Assembly: GCA_947069175.1 (NCBI GenBank)
Contig: CAMTDV010000003.1
Coordinates: 46,868,694-46,932,693 of the forward strand
Reading direction: 5' to 3'
Source: Scalesia atractyloides
Lineage: Eukaryota > Streptophyta > Magnoliopsida > Asterales > Asteraceae
Length of the DNA: 64,000 bases
Below are positions 1 through 11,731 of the stretch, one piece after another (within the stretch, counting starts at the first letter, position 1; every line of letters starts with the position of its first letter). The notes under the pieces are model-generated. The model was not told where the DNA came from. It saw nothing but the letters and a program-made list of their open reading frames with translations, and made no database searches. A program made the translations under genes and the position numbers.

Positions 1-835
1 GTTGTTCCGCTCTTCCAACTCGTGCGCATCTCACCATCTCCAATCAAACGCACCCAATGTGAGTGAATCTTTACAAATTCCCCGTTTTAATCATGTTTTG
101 GGGTGTATCATGTGTCTTGCTATTTAATATATTTAAATCATTGTGCATACATCATATCATGAACAAATGTGTATACAGTTTGATTAAATTATTTGTGTGG
201 TTATTGTTAGATTCAATTTATTATTTTCAGTACATGCAATTGCATAGGCCGCCGCTCCCCATTACATTATGAGCGTTGAGCATGTTCCCCATTACATTAT
301 GAGCGTGAACCTGGCGTGCCAACATACGATCGGCTCAGTTTGATTGAGCCTTGATCGCACAGTTTTCATTCATGTTATTTATTGTATGATATTGGTATGT
401 TATTGTATATTATCGTATGTTATTGTATGTTATAGTTGTGATTGTTATTGCTACTGTTGGATTATTTACATTTGCTCACTTACGATTATCCACAATTTTT
501 CATTGATAAACTAACAAGAAAATCAATAATAAATGTTTATCTAACAAGGTTCACTCGCCAACTTATGTTGACCCAAAACCCCCCCATTTTTACACATGAT
601 ACAGGTGAACCAGCTGCAGCAAGAAACACATAGGATTGGACTAGAAGAATAAAATGATTTAGAGCTTGGAATTGTTTTGTTTGGTTATTTTCTTTGTATT
701 GTATGGACATGTTTGGATTATTGGGAATGTAAATTTGACTTTAATAAATATGAAACATATTAGTAAATATCATGAGCTTTGGTGATAACCTAATTATGCC
801 CCGACTCTTATTCCGCTGCGGGTCGGGGTGTGACA
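1..835 (+). mobile_element. LTR fragment of Gypsy family A (3' part, cut by the window edge)
   Basis: This stretch matches the reverse complement of the distal third of both LTRs of element A (10643-11560 and 18841-19740). It includes the hairpin at 327-357, the TTCACTCGCCAAC signature near 550 and the terminal CCGCTGCGGGTCGGGGTG followed by TGACA, ending at 835. No primer-binding site follows the CA end, so this is either a solo LTR or the 3' LTR of an element lying to the left. The five bases after it are CACAT; the matching left TSD would be outside the window. It abuts a Gypsy gag fragment, so the LTR probably inserted into that older element. The ORFs at 63-272 and 442-633 have no recognisable product and are LTR noise. 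Confidence 0.9.
327..357 (+). repeat. LTR hairpin of family A (one copy)
   Basis: The 31-base element starts CGATCGGCTC and ends GAGCCTTGATCG. It folds as CGATC+GGCTC pairing with GAGCC+GATCG, with a two-base bulge. It recurs twice in each LTR of A and four times in the interior of B. Confidence 0.75.
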
Positions 836-1897
836 CACATGGCTAAGGTTATCCCTGAGATAGTCAGCAAGGTCCAGCCCCCACCTAACGCCGAATCATC
901 TCATACCTCCGTTGACTCCAAAGTCGAACCACCCAAGACCGCCTACACCCACAAGCAATTCTACTCCTGCAATCCCCTACCCTTCACCGGCGAGGGGGAC
1001 GCCACGAAACTGCTGCAATGTTTTGACGCCATTGAACTCACCTTCCTCCAAAGTGGTTGCCCCGACCACTTGCGCACCTTGAACGCCACGTGAGTATTCC
1101 GGTCGAGATCCCTTGATTGGTGGAATTCCGAGCGTAGCGCGCGTGGCAACGAGGTCGCCCACGCCCTCCCTTGGGCCGAGCTAAAAAAGCTAATGGAAGG
1201 TGAATTTTGCCCCCCCCCCCCCCCCCGCATGAGCGCCAACGACTCGAGGTTGAGTTTTGGAACCTCAAACAAGTAGGTAACGACAACGCTGGCCTCACGA
1301 CCCGATTTAAGTAGCTGAGTGCAATTTGCCCAAGCCAAGTTAAACACACCCGAGAAAGCGGTTGCCAAATACATAAGTTGCCTTCCTCCTCACCTCGGCG
1401 ATCTAGTCGATACCACCTCCCCCAGCACCCTCGAAGAAACCTTCCGGCTGGCTGCTCGCTTGAACTACCGCCAAGTCCTTCGTGAAGCCGCCAAGGCTCC
1501 ACCGAGGAAAGCCCACAAAGCAACCACCGAATCCGTTACCGTACCTGCCTCGCCCAAACCCCTAAGAAGCAACATCAAAGGCAAGAAGGGGAAGGCTTCG
1601 AGCCCAATTTGCGCGGTAGTCACTCCGCCAAACCCCCACCAGCCAGCTTTGTCCGCACCCGAACCCATCAAGAAAGCGTACACTGGACCCCTTCCCAAGT
1701 GCAATACTTGCCCCTTCCATCACCCGGTTACCGCCCCATGCCGCCTATGTACGATCTGCAATAGGTATGGGCACTTTGCCCAGCAATGCCGGAATGCTCC
1801 TCAAGCTCCCATCAACCAAGCCCGAGCCGTGACCACCGCACCTCCTCAAAACCCTACCGGCAATCAAAACCGACCCCTAGCTCCTGCCGCTCCAGCT
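836..1897 (+). pseudogene. Ty3/Gypsy gag remnant
   Basis: Capsid/nucleocapsid protein remnant of a Gypsy element related to A and B. Translation in shifting frames gives a retrotransposon-gag domain (about 940-1440: FTGEGDATKLLQCFDAIE, then an in-frame stop, then LDWWNSERSARGNE) and a cysteine/histidine-rich nucleocapsid. The latter includes CTICNRYGHFAQQC near 1750-1790, a CX2CX4HX4C zinc knuckle, preceded by a CNTCPFHH...CRLC cluster as in B's Gag. A stop at about 1091, a 17-C run and several frame changes mean it cannot be expressed. The N-terminal coding part is missing because family-A LTR sequence ends at 835. The right edge near 1898 changes abruptly into Copia sequence on the other strand. 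Confidence 0.85.
1210..1226 (+). repeat. Poly-C homopolymer (17 C) inside the gag remnant
   Basis: Seventeen consecutive C residues lie where related Gag proteins read EFCPR. The tract has probably expanded from a short C run. Its length could also be an assembly artefact. Confidence 0.9.
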
Positions 1898-4127
1898 GAG
1901 AAATTATCTTGTTGTCAGAGGAAACATCAAAGTATACAACACATTATCGTTTTTAAATGTAGACGCAGTTCTCTTGATAGATTCGATAGGATCACTCCCT
2001 TGATTTGCAACAAATTGCACATTAGAAATAGCAAAAATTTCTACCACTTTCTATTCATCAAGAGATTGATCCTAATCTATCTTGTGTGACTCATCATATG
2101 ATGAATCATCCTCCTCTATTATAGATGGATTCTGATCAACAACTGATGGTGAGTTCTCTGTCTTTCTGGATTCATCTGAGGAATTGTCCAGCTTAAATCC
2201 TAACCCTGCTGCAAACTCTTTAGGATTAAGAGGTATAGATGGTTCAAAGCGTGGCATTTCCTCTTCGTCAAGCAATTTGGTATAAGTGTGTTTCAATGGT
2301 GGTGGACACGATTTATACCCAATGCATTTTACATCTCCCTTAACTTTTTGAACGTCAATGATGTGATCAAGAACATATCGGGAGCTAGAATAACTCTCCA
2401 ACTTTAGCGTAATTGCATCATGTTCGCATTTGGCAATGGCTAACTCCTTTTTCATTTCTTTAAGGATATTAATGTAGTCATTGATACTAGTTTGCTTGTT
2501 CAAAACTGTTTTTGTTAACTCAAACACGCTTTTCTTAAGAGTCTCAATTACAGATTTGAATTCTTTTTCATTTCGAGTTAAAGCCAGATTTGCCTCTTTG
2601 CATTTTGACAGTTCAACTACTAGGCTTTGATTGTGACTGTTAATTGTTTCAAATTTGGTTTTTAAGTCAACACAGTCATTGCATATCTTAGTAGATTCGG
2701 ATTTTACCTGACTTGTTGAACTCGCAACATTAGCCATAAAAGCAGTCTGATGAGAAAAGGATGCATTGTTGACAAAGAGTTTCTCCGTTTCCTTTGATGC
2801 AACTTCTGCTTTCTTTATCAACCCGGACTTTTCACTTTTCAGCTTCTCTGCTTCTTTTAGCAACTCATCGACCTCAGCATCAATCTTTTCCCTGACATCC
2901 GAGTCTGATCCATACCCGCCCACACTTGAGTTTTCCTTGGCAGAACTTCCATTATACCCAGAACTATCATCATCATCAGAAGAGTCAATACTATGAACAT
3001 GTTTGATCATATTGATTATCTTGGCATAACATGTAGTTCCTCCTTGATTCTCGTTTCCCAACTGAACTGACCAATCACATCCTTCATCTGCTTGAACTAC
3101 TAACGCTCTGCTTGTGTTGTTTGAAGGCCCATACTGGTTTGAGTTGTTTGGGGTGTTAACAGCTACTATACTCCGTTCATTGTTAACTTGAGTTGTGTTG
3201 GATGGCCATGATTGATTTCGGAAACGGTTGTGATTTCCTTGCTTGCTAGGTCGAGTACATTCACGTTTGAAATGTCCTTTTTCACCACAGTTGAAGCAAG
3301 TAACATCTTTATCAAATCCATACTTTGTGTCTTTCTTGCTTTCCAAACTTGTTCTTCCAGTTCTACTCATGTAGTCTTTAGCTCTTCTGAATGCACTTGA
3401 AAATAATATCCATCAAATCCATCTCATCCATGTCTATTTGTTGATAGCCCTCATTACTCAAATTGATGTTTCCAATTTGACCGGTGACTAGTCCACAGTA
3501 TGCACTAACCATAGTGTTCAAAAGTTCCATGTGTTCCTGAGCAACTTCTACATTGACCTTGGAAAGATGTGAAGTATCAAGTCTGACGGTATTAGGATTT
3601 GCAGGTTGAAAGTTGTTACCATAGAAACCTTGTTGAGAAGCTTGTTGTTGAACATGAGGTGTAACAACTTGTGGTTGTGGTAGAAAGGCTTTAGGATCAA
3701 ATACTTGACCACAGGTTTGAGTACTTGAGCCAGCGGATAGATCTGTTTGAACTAGTTGTGGTAGAAAGGGATTAATGTTTGACACAAACGCTGTTTGAAG
3801 TTTTGGTTGCTGAGTTGTACTAATGCATGTGTTAATACCTCCAAAGTACATTTCAGGGTTTGTGGAACAGGAACTCTTTTTGCTTTTTGTATTTCCTCTT
3901 CATTCTTGTTCTCCAGCTTCTGAACAAATTCATAAATAGTGATCACATCCAAAACACCGGTGTGCTTTAGCAAGTCAATGAATTGACTCCACTTTAGTGG
4001 TAAGGCATCAGCAAAACTCATTACAATTTCTTGTGGAGATGCAATCACTTTGTATGAATGCATTTCACTAAGTGGATGATAGAAACGGGTTGTCACATTG
4101 CTTAGTGTTCATTTTCCATGAATAGAA
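1898..4127 (-). pseudogene. Copia G gag, C-terminal part (zinc knuckle and coiled coil)
   Basis: Reading right to left, the gag continues from the solo-LTR junction at 4127 with FMENE, then TTRFYHPLSEMHSYK, a capsid-like middle segment with a glutamine-rich stretch (about 3380-3850), and after a frame change the nucleocapsid knuckle CFNCGEKGHFKREC (about 3250-3300, CX2CX4HX4C). Downstream is a 300-residue charged, heptad-like region (KEAEKLKSEKSG and similar) predicted to be coiled coil. The longest open piece is 2072-3370 (432 codons). The frame after the stop at 2072 still reads Copia-like sequence to about 1905. Several frameshifts make it a pseudogene. Confidence 0.85.
4123..4127. repeat. 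TSD (left) of solo LTR: TAGAA
   Basis: TAGAA precedes the LTR start, and CAGAA (8270-8274) follows its end. One mismatch fits an old 5-bp target-site duplication. Confidence 0.7.
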
Positions 4128-7100
4128 TGTAACAACTGGTAAATAACTGGTAATTCCGTACAATGTAATCACTAGTTTCATATTATAATCTCATGCATGA
4201 TTATCATAATTTAAATTCAAAACTGAGTCGTACATTATTAGGGCAAGTAAATCTCATCATGACATATACTGGTTTCCGTTACAACGAGAAACAGACCAAA
4301 ACAATGCCCTAAAAGTGTTGGTAGAAAGTGCTGGACGCACTAATTTTGGTGACACTAACTGTGTCGGAAAACCCGCTGAAACGAATCAAGACACGAAATA
4401 ACAGCATGATAATGCCATACCTGAGTCCATATAAACTCATATTTGAGAACAACCATTTCAAAAATACATAACTTTCCGGCATAACGCCTAAATTGCAAAA
4501 TTGTCCGTTTCGACCAAAAAGGCGACAAATGGCGATTTGTCCGCAAGACTAATTCGGAGGATTCTGGATGTCAAGATAAGAATAAAGCAATGCTAAACAC
4601 CCTAAAATAATGTGAGAATAGCAAAAATACGCAAAACACATCGTTTCCGGTCATTCGTCAAACACTGCACAATTTGATCGGAAAGCGGCCGATCGTCGAA
4701 ACGACGAATATTTTAGTAGCCGATAGCCTCATTCGGGAGTCTAGTGAACTAGTTAAGCGTTATTTCGAACTCGGAATCCATTCAACTGACATGAGGTCAC
4801 GGAAACACAACTTTCGGAAAAGTTCGACGGCGGATCATAAAAGTGCCGATATCAATAAACCGTCGAACAGAAGACATATCGGCAACCCTAATTCATCGTG
4901 TATTCATCTAGCGAACTAGTCATGAATATTTTTGGATCGGAAATGCACTAATTTTACACCATATTAGTTGTCGTAGTCGAAAACAAACGCTTCCGGTAAT
5001 AAATATATAGTTCCTTTTATTAGCGAATACTTCGACGATGAGCGATCTAGCGACATATCCGTCATCCGAAACCTATTTTGGAGAATCATATGGATTACAT
5101 GCCATATAATTACACCCTAAACACAAGCCTTATGCTTAAGATGCTAGATCATTTACCCTAATCACCATACTTAATTAAATTACCAAAATATCTTTATTTA
5201 TAACATGTGGTAAAAATCAATTTACATTTCATCCCCTTCCATTTTGACGGTCACAAAGTGGGTCCCACCCACTTGATTTTGGTTGAAAAATGGTTATCTT
5301 ATGTATGGTGCTAAGGAAGACATGATTGACTTGAAAGATAGTATAATTATATATAAAGATTCACATGGTCTTATCACATTCATTCACCAAAAATTCACAA
5401 CACTTTCTCCTCCCTTTCCCCCTCTTGGTCACGGCAACACCACCAAACCACCCTAAGCCACCATTGTACCACCCTTGAACACCACTTTATACATCATTAG
5501 AAGCCTAATCAAGACTAGTAAAGGAGCTTGCATGGATGGAGAGCATTAGGGCCTTCTAAGGAGCTTCTTTTCTTCCATAACCTTCAAGAAATTTGTGCAC
5601 CCATTGTGAGCTAATCTCCTCCATAATCTAGCTTATTTTATGCTTAGATTATCAGTGTACAAGTTGATCATCTTGAAAATCAAGAAAAGATAAGCTAAAA
5701 ACCCTAAAGCACAACATAAGAACAACACTAAATATTGTTTATTTTGTGTTGATTATATGATTATATGATTGTTAGATTGTATATTGAAGTTGTTTATGTT
5801 GATATTATGATATAAAAGTGAGATGATCTTGTGTGATTTAGTAAAAAATAAAGATTTAAACATGGTAAGGTTTAAATCTAAACAAAATCATCACTTACAT
5901 CATCCATGTAAAATACTACAACTTAAAGATAATTTTATGCATAGAAATGATTTTTATAAGAAGTAAACATATGTATTTAAGTTGTAATCACATTAAAAAT
6001 GTGTAGTAATCAAAGGGATTACATGCATGAACTTGTTTAAACAACATGCTAAAGTATTGTTTTGAGAAGGATAATAAACATTAAAAACCCTCTTGATTTA
6101 CTAGTATTTTAAACAACAAAAGTCATGTATGATGATATGTAGATTATGTTAAATAAATTTTAGATGGTTTGCTGATGATGATTACAAGTTTAAACGGGTT
6201 TTAAATACGTTTTTAAAACGTGGAAAATGCCATAGTTTAGGGGAAACTATGACGAAATTTTCTAAAAATCTAATCACGATTAAAGCATGATTAGTGGGGT
6301 GATTAGTGGGACTAAACGCGATTAGTAACCAAAATCGTCATTAAGTGGACTCTAATGACAAAGGTTATCTCTAAATAACCAGTGTTTAAATAAAGATACA
6401 AATATATGTTTATAAGTAAAATAAATGCTTTTACAAATATATATTCTTCTGTGGAAAATAATACAAGTATTTATATGCATATTGTTACCAATAAATTTAT
6501 ATGTATAACATGTGTGTATTGTATGAGTATGTATTAGAACTTCACAATAAAAGTACCCCATCATATACAAAATACAAACACTTGAAACAACACACCAAGT
6601 ATTGGTAACATGATAAATATATTTTGTTAAGCGTCGAAACAATAAATCGGACAATTGAAACAAGGCGAACAATAGGCGGACATTCAAGATTACACCTTCA
6701 CGTCGACGACAACGGACGATTCTCGACCAAAACAAATATGTAATAAATGACGTCGGCAACGAGTCTAAATATATATTTAGACGTTTAACATGTTTATATA
6801 TTATCTGAATGAAAAATCCAGAAAGTTAAGTATATGAAAAGTTAGAAAAATTATAAGTAAAATACTTATAATAAAAATGGGCTTTATACATATATATTTG
6901 GGCTAGGCCCAAATTGTGAAAACCATATATTAGGCCCAAATTTCATAATGTTATGGAGGTGATCCAAAAACTAATAAAAGCCCAAAAGTATATAAAAATA
7001 CATGGGCTAGGCCCAAGGATATAAAAATACGTGGGCTAGGCCCAAGGATACAAAAAGACATGGGCTAGGCCCAAAGACAAAAAGACATGGGCTAGGCCTA

Positions 7101-8269
7101 AAGACAAAAAGATATGGGCTAGGCCCAATGACAAGAAAACATGGGCTAGGCTCAATGACATGTGAAGGGAAAGGCCCAGTTCACACATGGTTTGAAAACA
7201 ATAATATATATATATATATTTTTAAGAAATATATATAACGATATTAATCAAACAAACGAACTACCAACACTATAATAACATTCTAAGTTGTTCAATCATA
7301 ACAAGTAAATAAATAACAAGAATTCAAGATGAACAATGAGTACAAGGTCCATTGAGACCTAGGTGTCTAATGAAACCAATATGCATGTAGGTTACATACG
7401 TTGCGGACACTGAACGATAAACAGTACGACTTATACGGAACACAAAAATAGTGAGTTCATGTCCCTCCTTACACTTATTTCAAGTTTTCTTTTAAACTAT
7501 CGAGGGAAATACATGTCATGTCAAAACAGTATGTTAGCTATGGGTTAGCAGATAACAGATCACTGTGCGTAAGTAGGATGATAACAATAGTAACCATTAA
7601 TCACTTAGTGACCAAGGTGTAAAAGAAGTAGATCTATTGAGTTTGAGACCCGCTCCACTATTGGTTGGTATACCCTTCAGAGTGCTTTTGTGATCCCAAT
7701 GATGTCAAAGTAGTCTCGGTTTGGTTACTTACTTACGGCACAAGTATGTCAGTGTGCTCGCGACACTGATAGATCCTTAATTAACTCTTTGATGCTAATA
7801 ACATACTTGGATTTCAATACAGGTTTTCAACGATGACATTTTGATACGAAAACATTAAACTACATGAACTCGCCAACTTTATGTTGACTTTTTAAAATTA
7901 CATGTGTTTAAGGACGCAGGACTTGAGCTGGTGATGGGATCCGGTATGGGATTTTCAAGACAACGATGTATTACTTTTGGAGGGTTTGCCCTTTATATCC
8001 CAACCTCGTTTGGGTATATAGAGGTCAAAGCCTCAACACGAAATTGTGATGAAAACACTATCCTATTTTGGAACAATGTCTTTTAAACTATGTTTGTAAT
8101 GGTAATCTGAAACTGATAACAATGTGATTTCACATTTTGATGGTTGTAATATCGGAACAAAACTTATGAATGGCGTGCATCGTTGTTAATTTATAATGTT
8201 TACTATATTGGATGCAATGATTACCTAATAGTCACACACTTGCACTTCTGCCACGACCAGGGTGTGACA
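4128..8269 (+). mobile_element. Solo LTR (4.14 kb) of the Gypsy C family
   Basis: It starts TGTAACAACTGG and ends GGTGTGACA, and it aligns along most of its length with the 5' LTR of element C (52506-56107). It is flanked by near-identical 5-bp duplications and has no internal region, so it is a product of LTR-LTR recombination. It splits Copia G's gag: the reading on the two sides joins (EFEVFL, then FMENE). It is about 540 bp longer than C's 5' LTR. Most of the extra length lies near 6480-6990, where C's copy jumps directly to the GGGCTAGGCCC minisatellite. The small ORFs inside (4355-4546, 4674-4919, 6352-6759, 7904-8086) show no known domain. Confidence 0.9.
6891..7165 (+). repeat. GGGCTAGGCCCAA minisatellite in the solo LTR
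   Basis: Units of about 28 bp carry ACATGGGCTAGGCCCAA followed by an A-rich spacer, with six regularly spaced units at about 7000-7160 and looser copies upstream. TGGGC...GCCCA inside each unit is a 5-bp inverted repeat. The homologous array in C's LTR (54835-55000) has a different unit count. Confidence 0.85.
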
Positions 8270-8838
8270 CAGAAAAACTTCAAACTCTTTCTTCAGCAGA
8301 TCATGTCGTATCTTTCTTGTTGCAGCATTTCCTTCCCCTCTTGCTTCCAAAGTATCCCATAAATTCTTGGTGGTTATACAGTATACGAATTGATGATAAA
8401 TATCATTATGAAGTGCTTGTGTAAGGATAGCAAATGCCTTCTTTTCTAAATCATAAGCCTTTTTATCATTTTCATCTAAGTTGGCTAAAGAGGTTGGATT
8501 TGATCCTGCTTCTTCGAGAGATTCTTTGTATGGCGTAATAAAACATGTCCACAATTTTTTATTTGTCCAAGAACATATGTATGGAAATGACTTTTCCATG
8601 AAGGATAATCATTCATATGGTTCAACTTTGGTGGATGGTTGTTACTTCCTGTTTCACTCTCGCTAATACGAAGAGTCTGAATGCTTTGATTTTGATTTGC
8701 CACACACGCCCATTGATTAGCAGTAATCATGACCGTTTGCTGAGGCATCAATGATTTAACCCATGAGGTTGAGGAGCATTGTGGTGAGTCTTGATTTGTG
8801 CTTGAACTACACCCCCAATCCCAAGGATTTGTACCCAT
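8270..8838 (-). pseudogene. Copia G gag, N-terminal part
   Basis: The likely start is the ATG at 8836-8838 (MGTNPWDWGCSSS). The reading then shifts frame near 8560 into a segment (SLANLDENDKKAYDLEKKAF, then HQFVYCITTKNLWDTLEAR) with the Copia-type gag (UBN2-like) pattern of a conserved W near an LW..L motif. It ends at the solo LTR junction and resumes at 4127. At least one frameshift is visible even without the insertion. Confidence 0.85.
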
Positions 8839-9676
8839 TTTTTTTCTTGTTTATGAAAAACAACTTCAAAATTTCAAAAATTAATTTTGAAATAAAAGTC
8901 TACTGTTAAAGTTCACAATATTAAAAACCACAAAGTATTGAAAAACTTGTCACAAACAACTAAAACAAATCACGAAAAACTTTGTTCTTCGTAGAAACCA
9001 CTGATTTGTACAAACAATGGTTCTTCGTACAAGTATGTGGTTCTTCGTACGAGCCACAAATACTTCTTATGAATAACTGATTCTTCATGCGAACAGCTGG
9101 TTCTTCACACGAACAATTGGTCCTTCGTGCGAATCAGCTAGTCCTTCGCACGAACAACTAGTTCTTCGTGCGGATGGGTTATTCGCACGGAGTCTTTCGC
9201 AGATGTTGGTTTTTCGCAGGGAGGAATCTTTTTGCATGGTTGGTTGGTGAAAAATTTCCTTTTGTAACAGAGACTTGTTTCTGAGTTTGTTCGAAAGATG
9301 TCAGTTATCTACACATATTCAGTTAAAAAGACAAACATTCTAATGTCAGCTTTTCAGTCAAATCAGTCAAGTCTTAAGATCTGGTCAACCCTAAAGGAAT
9401 ATTCCGGTGAGTTTTCCGGCAAGTGCTTCACTGGAAAATATGTCCAACTAAACTTTGATAGAAAATTTCAAGAAAAACCGTATCCTAACATGTCTCCATG
9501 TATTTAAACAATGTTTTTATAAAAATTTTCTAGATACAAGTTTTACCTAAGTTTTAAGCCACTTTTCTTTTAAAAACTTAAGTTTCTTGTTAGAAGTTCA
9601 AGAACACTTCCAGGAAGCTTCACAACTTGCTCAAACACAACACTATGCTTGGTTTTAAACAAGAAAGTGAGCCAAA
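8839..9676 (-). other. Copia G leader with palindromic TTCGTACGAA array
   Basis: This is the non-coding segment between the primer site and the gag start. Between 8985 and 9200 it holds about nine degenerate copies of a motif around GGTTCTTCGTACGAACA, whose core TTCGTACGAA is a perfect 10-bp palindrome. A second array of the same motif lies in the adjoining LTR (9990-10215). The ORF at 9298-9507 has no recognisable domain. Confidence 0.75.
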
Positions 9677-9688
9677 GCTCTGATACCA
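9677..9688 (-). promoter_or_regulatory. Primer-binding site of Copia G (tRNA-iMet)
   Basis: On the minus strand it reads TGGTATCAGAGC, complementary to the 3' end of plant initiator methionine tRNA. It lies 2 bases inside the LTR end at 9691. Confidence 0.9.
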
Positions 9689-9690
9689 CT

Positions 9691-10465
9691 TGTAGGTCCA
9701 CTTGGAGGATCAAACTAACCTACTTCCTTGTTTTGTAACACTCATACAAGTGCGGAATCCACGTAAGTATGCAAACCAAAGCAAAGTAACAAACACTAGA
9801 TAACCAAAGATTCACTATCTTGATTAAATGAAGGGAGCTAGTACAAACACATACAAACAATGTTCATACAGACTCAGGATATTCTCTCTGTGCTCTCTCT
9901 CTCTCTCTCTTGTGCCTCAGTGTCTGTACGGAACTATGAATTTCATGTCTGTATATATATTACCAACACCCAGCAACAGTATGAAGAAGGTTGCTGTTCG
10001 TACGAAGTACTATAAACCATGAAGAACATTCAGAGATGGTTTCTCGTAGGAACAAATTATCCCTCGTACGAATAAGTAGCTTATTCGTACGAACAAGCAA
10101 AGTTCTTGTTGACAAGGTCACTTGTACGATCATGAGAATCACTTGTATGAACAGGTAACGGCTCGTACGAGCAAGCAACTTGCTCGTACAAAGTGTCTTC
10201 CATTTGCACGAATAAGTGTTCTTCGGAGAACTTTCTAACAGACATGACGTACAGACAGCAAGATCAGAAACACAAGACTTAACAATATGCACACATGCAG
10301 CTGTTTTACAACACAGACAAACTAAACGTTATACTAAATCAAGATAGGAGGATATGTTGATTTGGTCGACACGACCAAACTATACAGACACAATAAACAA
10401 AGACCGTACAATTACTGACGTAACTAAGAACAAGCGACAGACACAAAAGTGTATCAACACGAACA
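9691..10465 (-). mobile_element. 5' LTR of Copia G (outer edge tentative)
   Basis: The inner edge (CCTACA on the minus strand, 9691) is fixed by the primer site. The outer edge is set at 10465 because the minus strand there begins TGTTCGTGTT, a plausible Copia LTR start. No second LTR copy or TSD is available to confirm it. It contains a CT run (9893-9910) and about eight variants of the TCGTACGA palindrome (9990-10215). Confidence 0.6.
9893..9910 (+). repeat. (CT)9 microsatellite
   Basis: Simple dinucleotide run inside the Copia G LTR. Confidence 0.95.
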
Positions 10466-10642
10466 GGTCAAAATGAAGTCTTAATGCATTCCAGAAGGGG
10501 TGCGTAAATAATAACTTTGGTTTAAACCTAGTTGATGGGTAAAATATTAAATACGAGCGTAAACCGAGTAACGGGAACGCATACTAAAACTCAATGGACT
10601 CGGGTAATGGGTCTTAATCGGAGGATGGTATCAAAAACTTGA
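10466..10642 (-). mobile_element. Flank of element A, probably part of the Athila-like F 3' LTR
   Basis: This short non-coding stretch would be continuous with 21508 onward before A inserted (CTTGA is duplicated on both sides). It has no coding signal. Confidence 0.45.
10638..10642. repeat. TSD (left) of element A: CTTGA
   Basis: Perfect 5-bp duplication, matching CTTGA at 21503-21507. Confidence 0.95.
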
Positions 10643-11119
10643 TGTCACATCCTGACCCGCAGCGGAATAAGAGTCGGGGCATAATTGGGTTATCACCAAA
10701 GCTCATGACATTTACTAATATGTTTCATATTTAATAAGGTCAAAGTTACATTTCCAAATATCCAAACATGTTCATACAATACAAAGAAAATAAACCAAAC
10801 ATAACAATCCCAACTGTAAATCATTTTATTCTTCTAGTCCAATCCTATGTGTTCCTAGCTGCTGCTGGTTCACCTGTATCATGTGTAAAAATGGGAGTTT
10901 TTTGGGTCAACATAAGTTGGCGAGTGAACCTTATTAGATAAACATTTATTAATGAATTACTTGTTAGTTTATCAATGAAAAATTGTGCATAATCATAAAT
11001 GAGCAAATGTAAATAATCAAGCAGTGGCAAATACCAATCATAACTATAACATACAATAACATATGATAGCATACATTAACATACCAACAACATACGATAA
11101 ATAACATAAATGCACTGTG

Positions 11120-11213
11120 CGATCAAAGCTCAATCAAACGGAGCCGATCGTATTGCATGTACTGAAAATGAAAATGTTTGTGCGATCAAGGCTCAATCAA
11201 ACGAAGCCGATCG
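11120..11213 (-). repeat. Two copies of the family-A LTR hairpin
   Basis: Copies at 11120-11150 and 11183-11213 fold with GGCTC/GAGCC and CGATC/GATCG stems. They match those at 19317-19347 and 19380-19410 in the other LTR. Confidence 0.8.
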
Positions 11214-11731
11214 TATGTGGGCACGCCAGGTTCAACCTCATAATGAAATGGGGAACATGCTCAACGCTCATAATGTAATGGGGAGCGGCGGCCTATGAAA
11301 TTGCATGTACTGAAAATAATAAATTGCATCCAACAATAACTACACAACAGAAACAAACTGAATACACGTGTTCATGATATGATGTATGCACAATGGTTTA
11401 ATTATAATATATATAACAAGACACATGATACACCCCAAAACGTGATTAAAACGGGGAATTTGTAAAGATTCACTCACATTGGTTGCGTTGGATTGGAGAT
11501 GGTGAGATGCGCACGAATTAGATGAGCGAAACAACGAGAAATACTAACCTAAATAATAACGGAAAAATATATTAAATGAGTGGATTTTATTAAGGATTTT
11601 AATGAAATTTTTAGATATATTTTTGTGAGTTTAAGGCTATTTTCTATCTTTAAAATTGTTATTTTAAAGTATTTTTAATTGATTTTAAAATTAAATTAAA
11701 TAAATAAAAATATAAAAAAAATTGTTTATTT

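Larger units (their letters stand above)
1898..10465 (-). mobile_element. Ty1/Copia element G (SIRE-like), 3'-truncated, minus strand
   Basis: In element order (right to left) it has a 5' LTR from about 10465 to 9691, a tRNA-iMet primer site at 9677-9688, a leader of about 0.85 kb, and a long decayed gag from 8838 to about 1900 interrupted by a solo LTR. Protease, integrase, RT and the 3' LTR are absent: near 1898 the sequence switches to a plus-strand Gypsy gag fragment, so at least the 3' half was lost by deletion or rearrangement. The SIRE-like assignment rests on the long Gag with coiled-coil segments and one CCHC knuckle. The outer LTR edge at 10465 is tentative. Confidence 0.75.

Noticed and set aside
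1038..1523. 161-codon antisense ORF over the gag remnant
   Set aside because: It is a shadow of the GC-rich gag sequence on the other strand, with the poly-C run giving poly-Gly. No domain.
6996..7160. Regularly spaced short repeats resembling a CRISPR array
   Set aside because: The units are head-to-tail copies with similar A-rich spacers in a plant LTR. There are no unique spacers and no cas genes.
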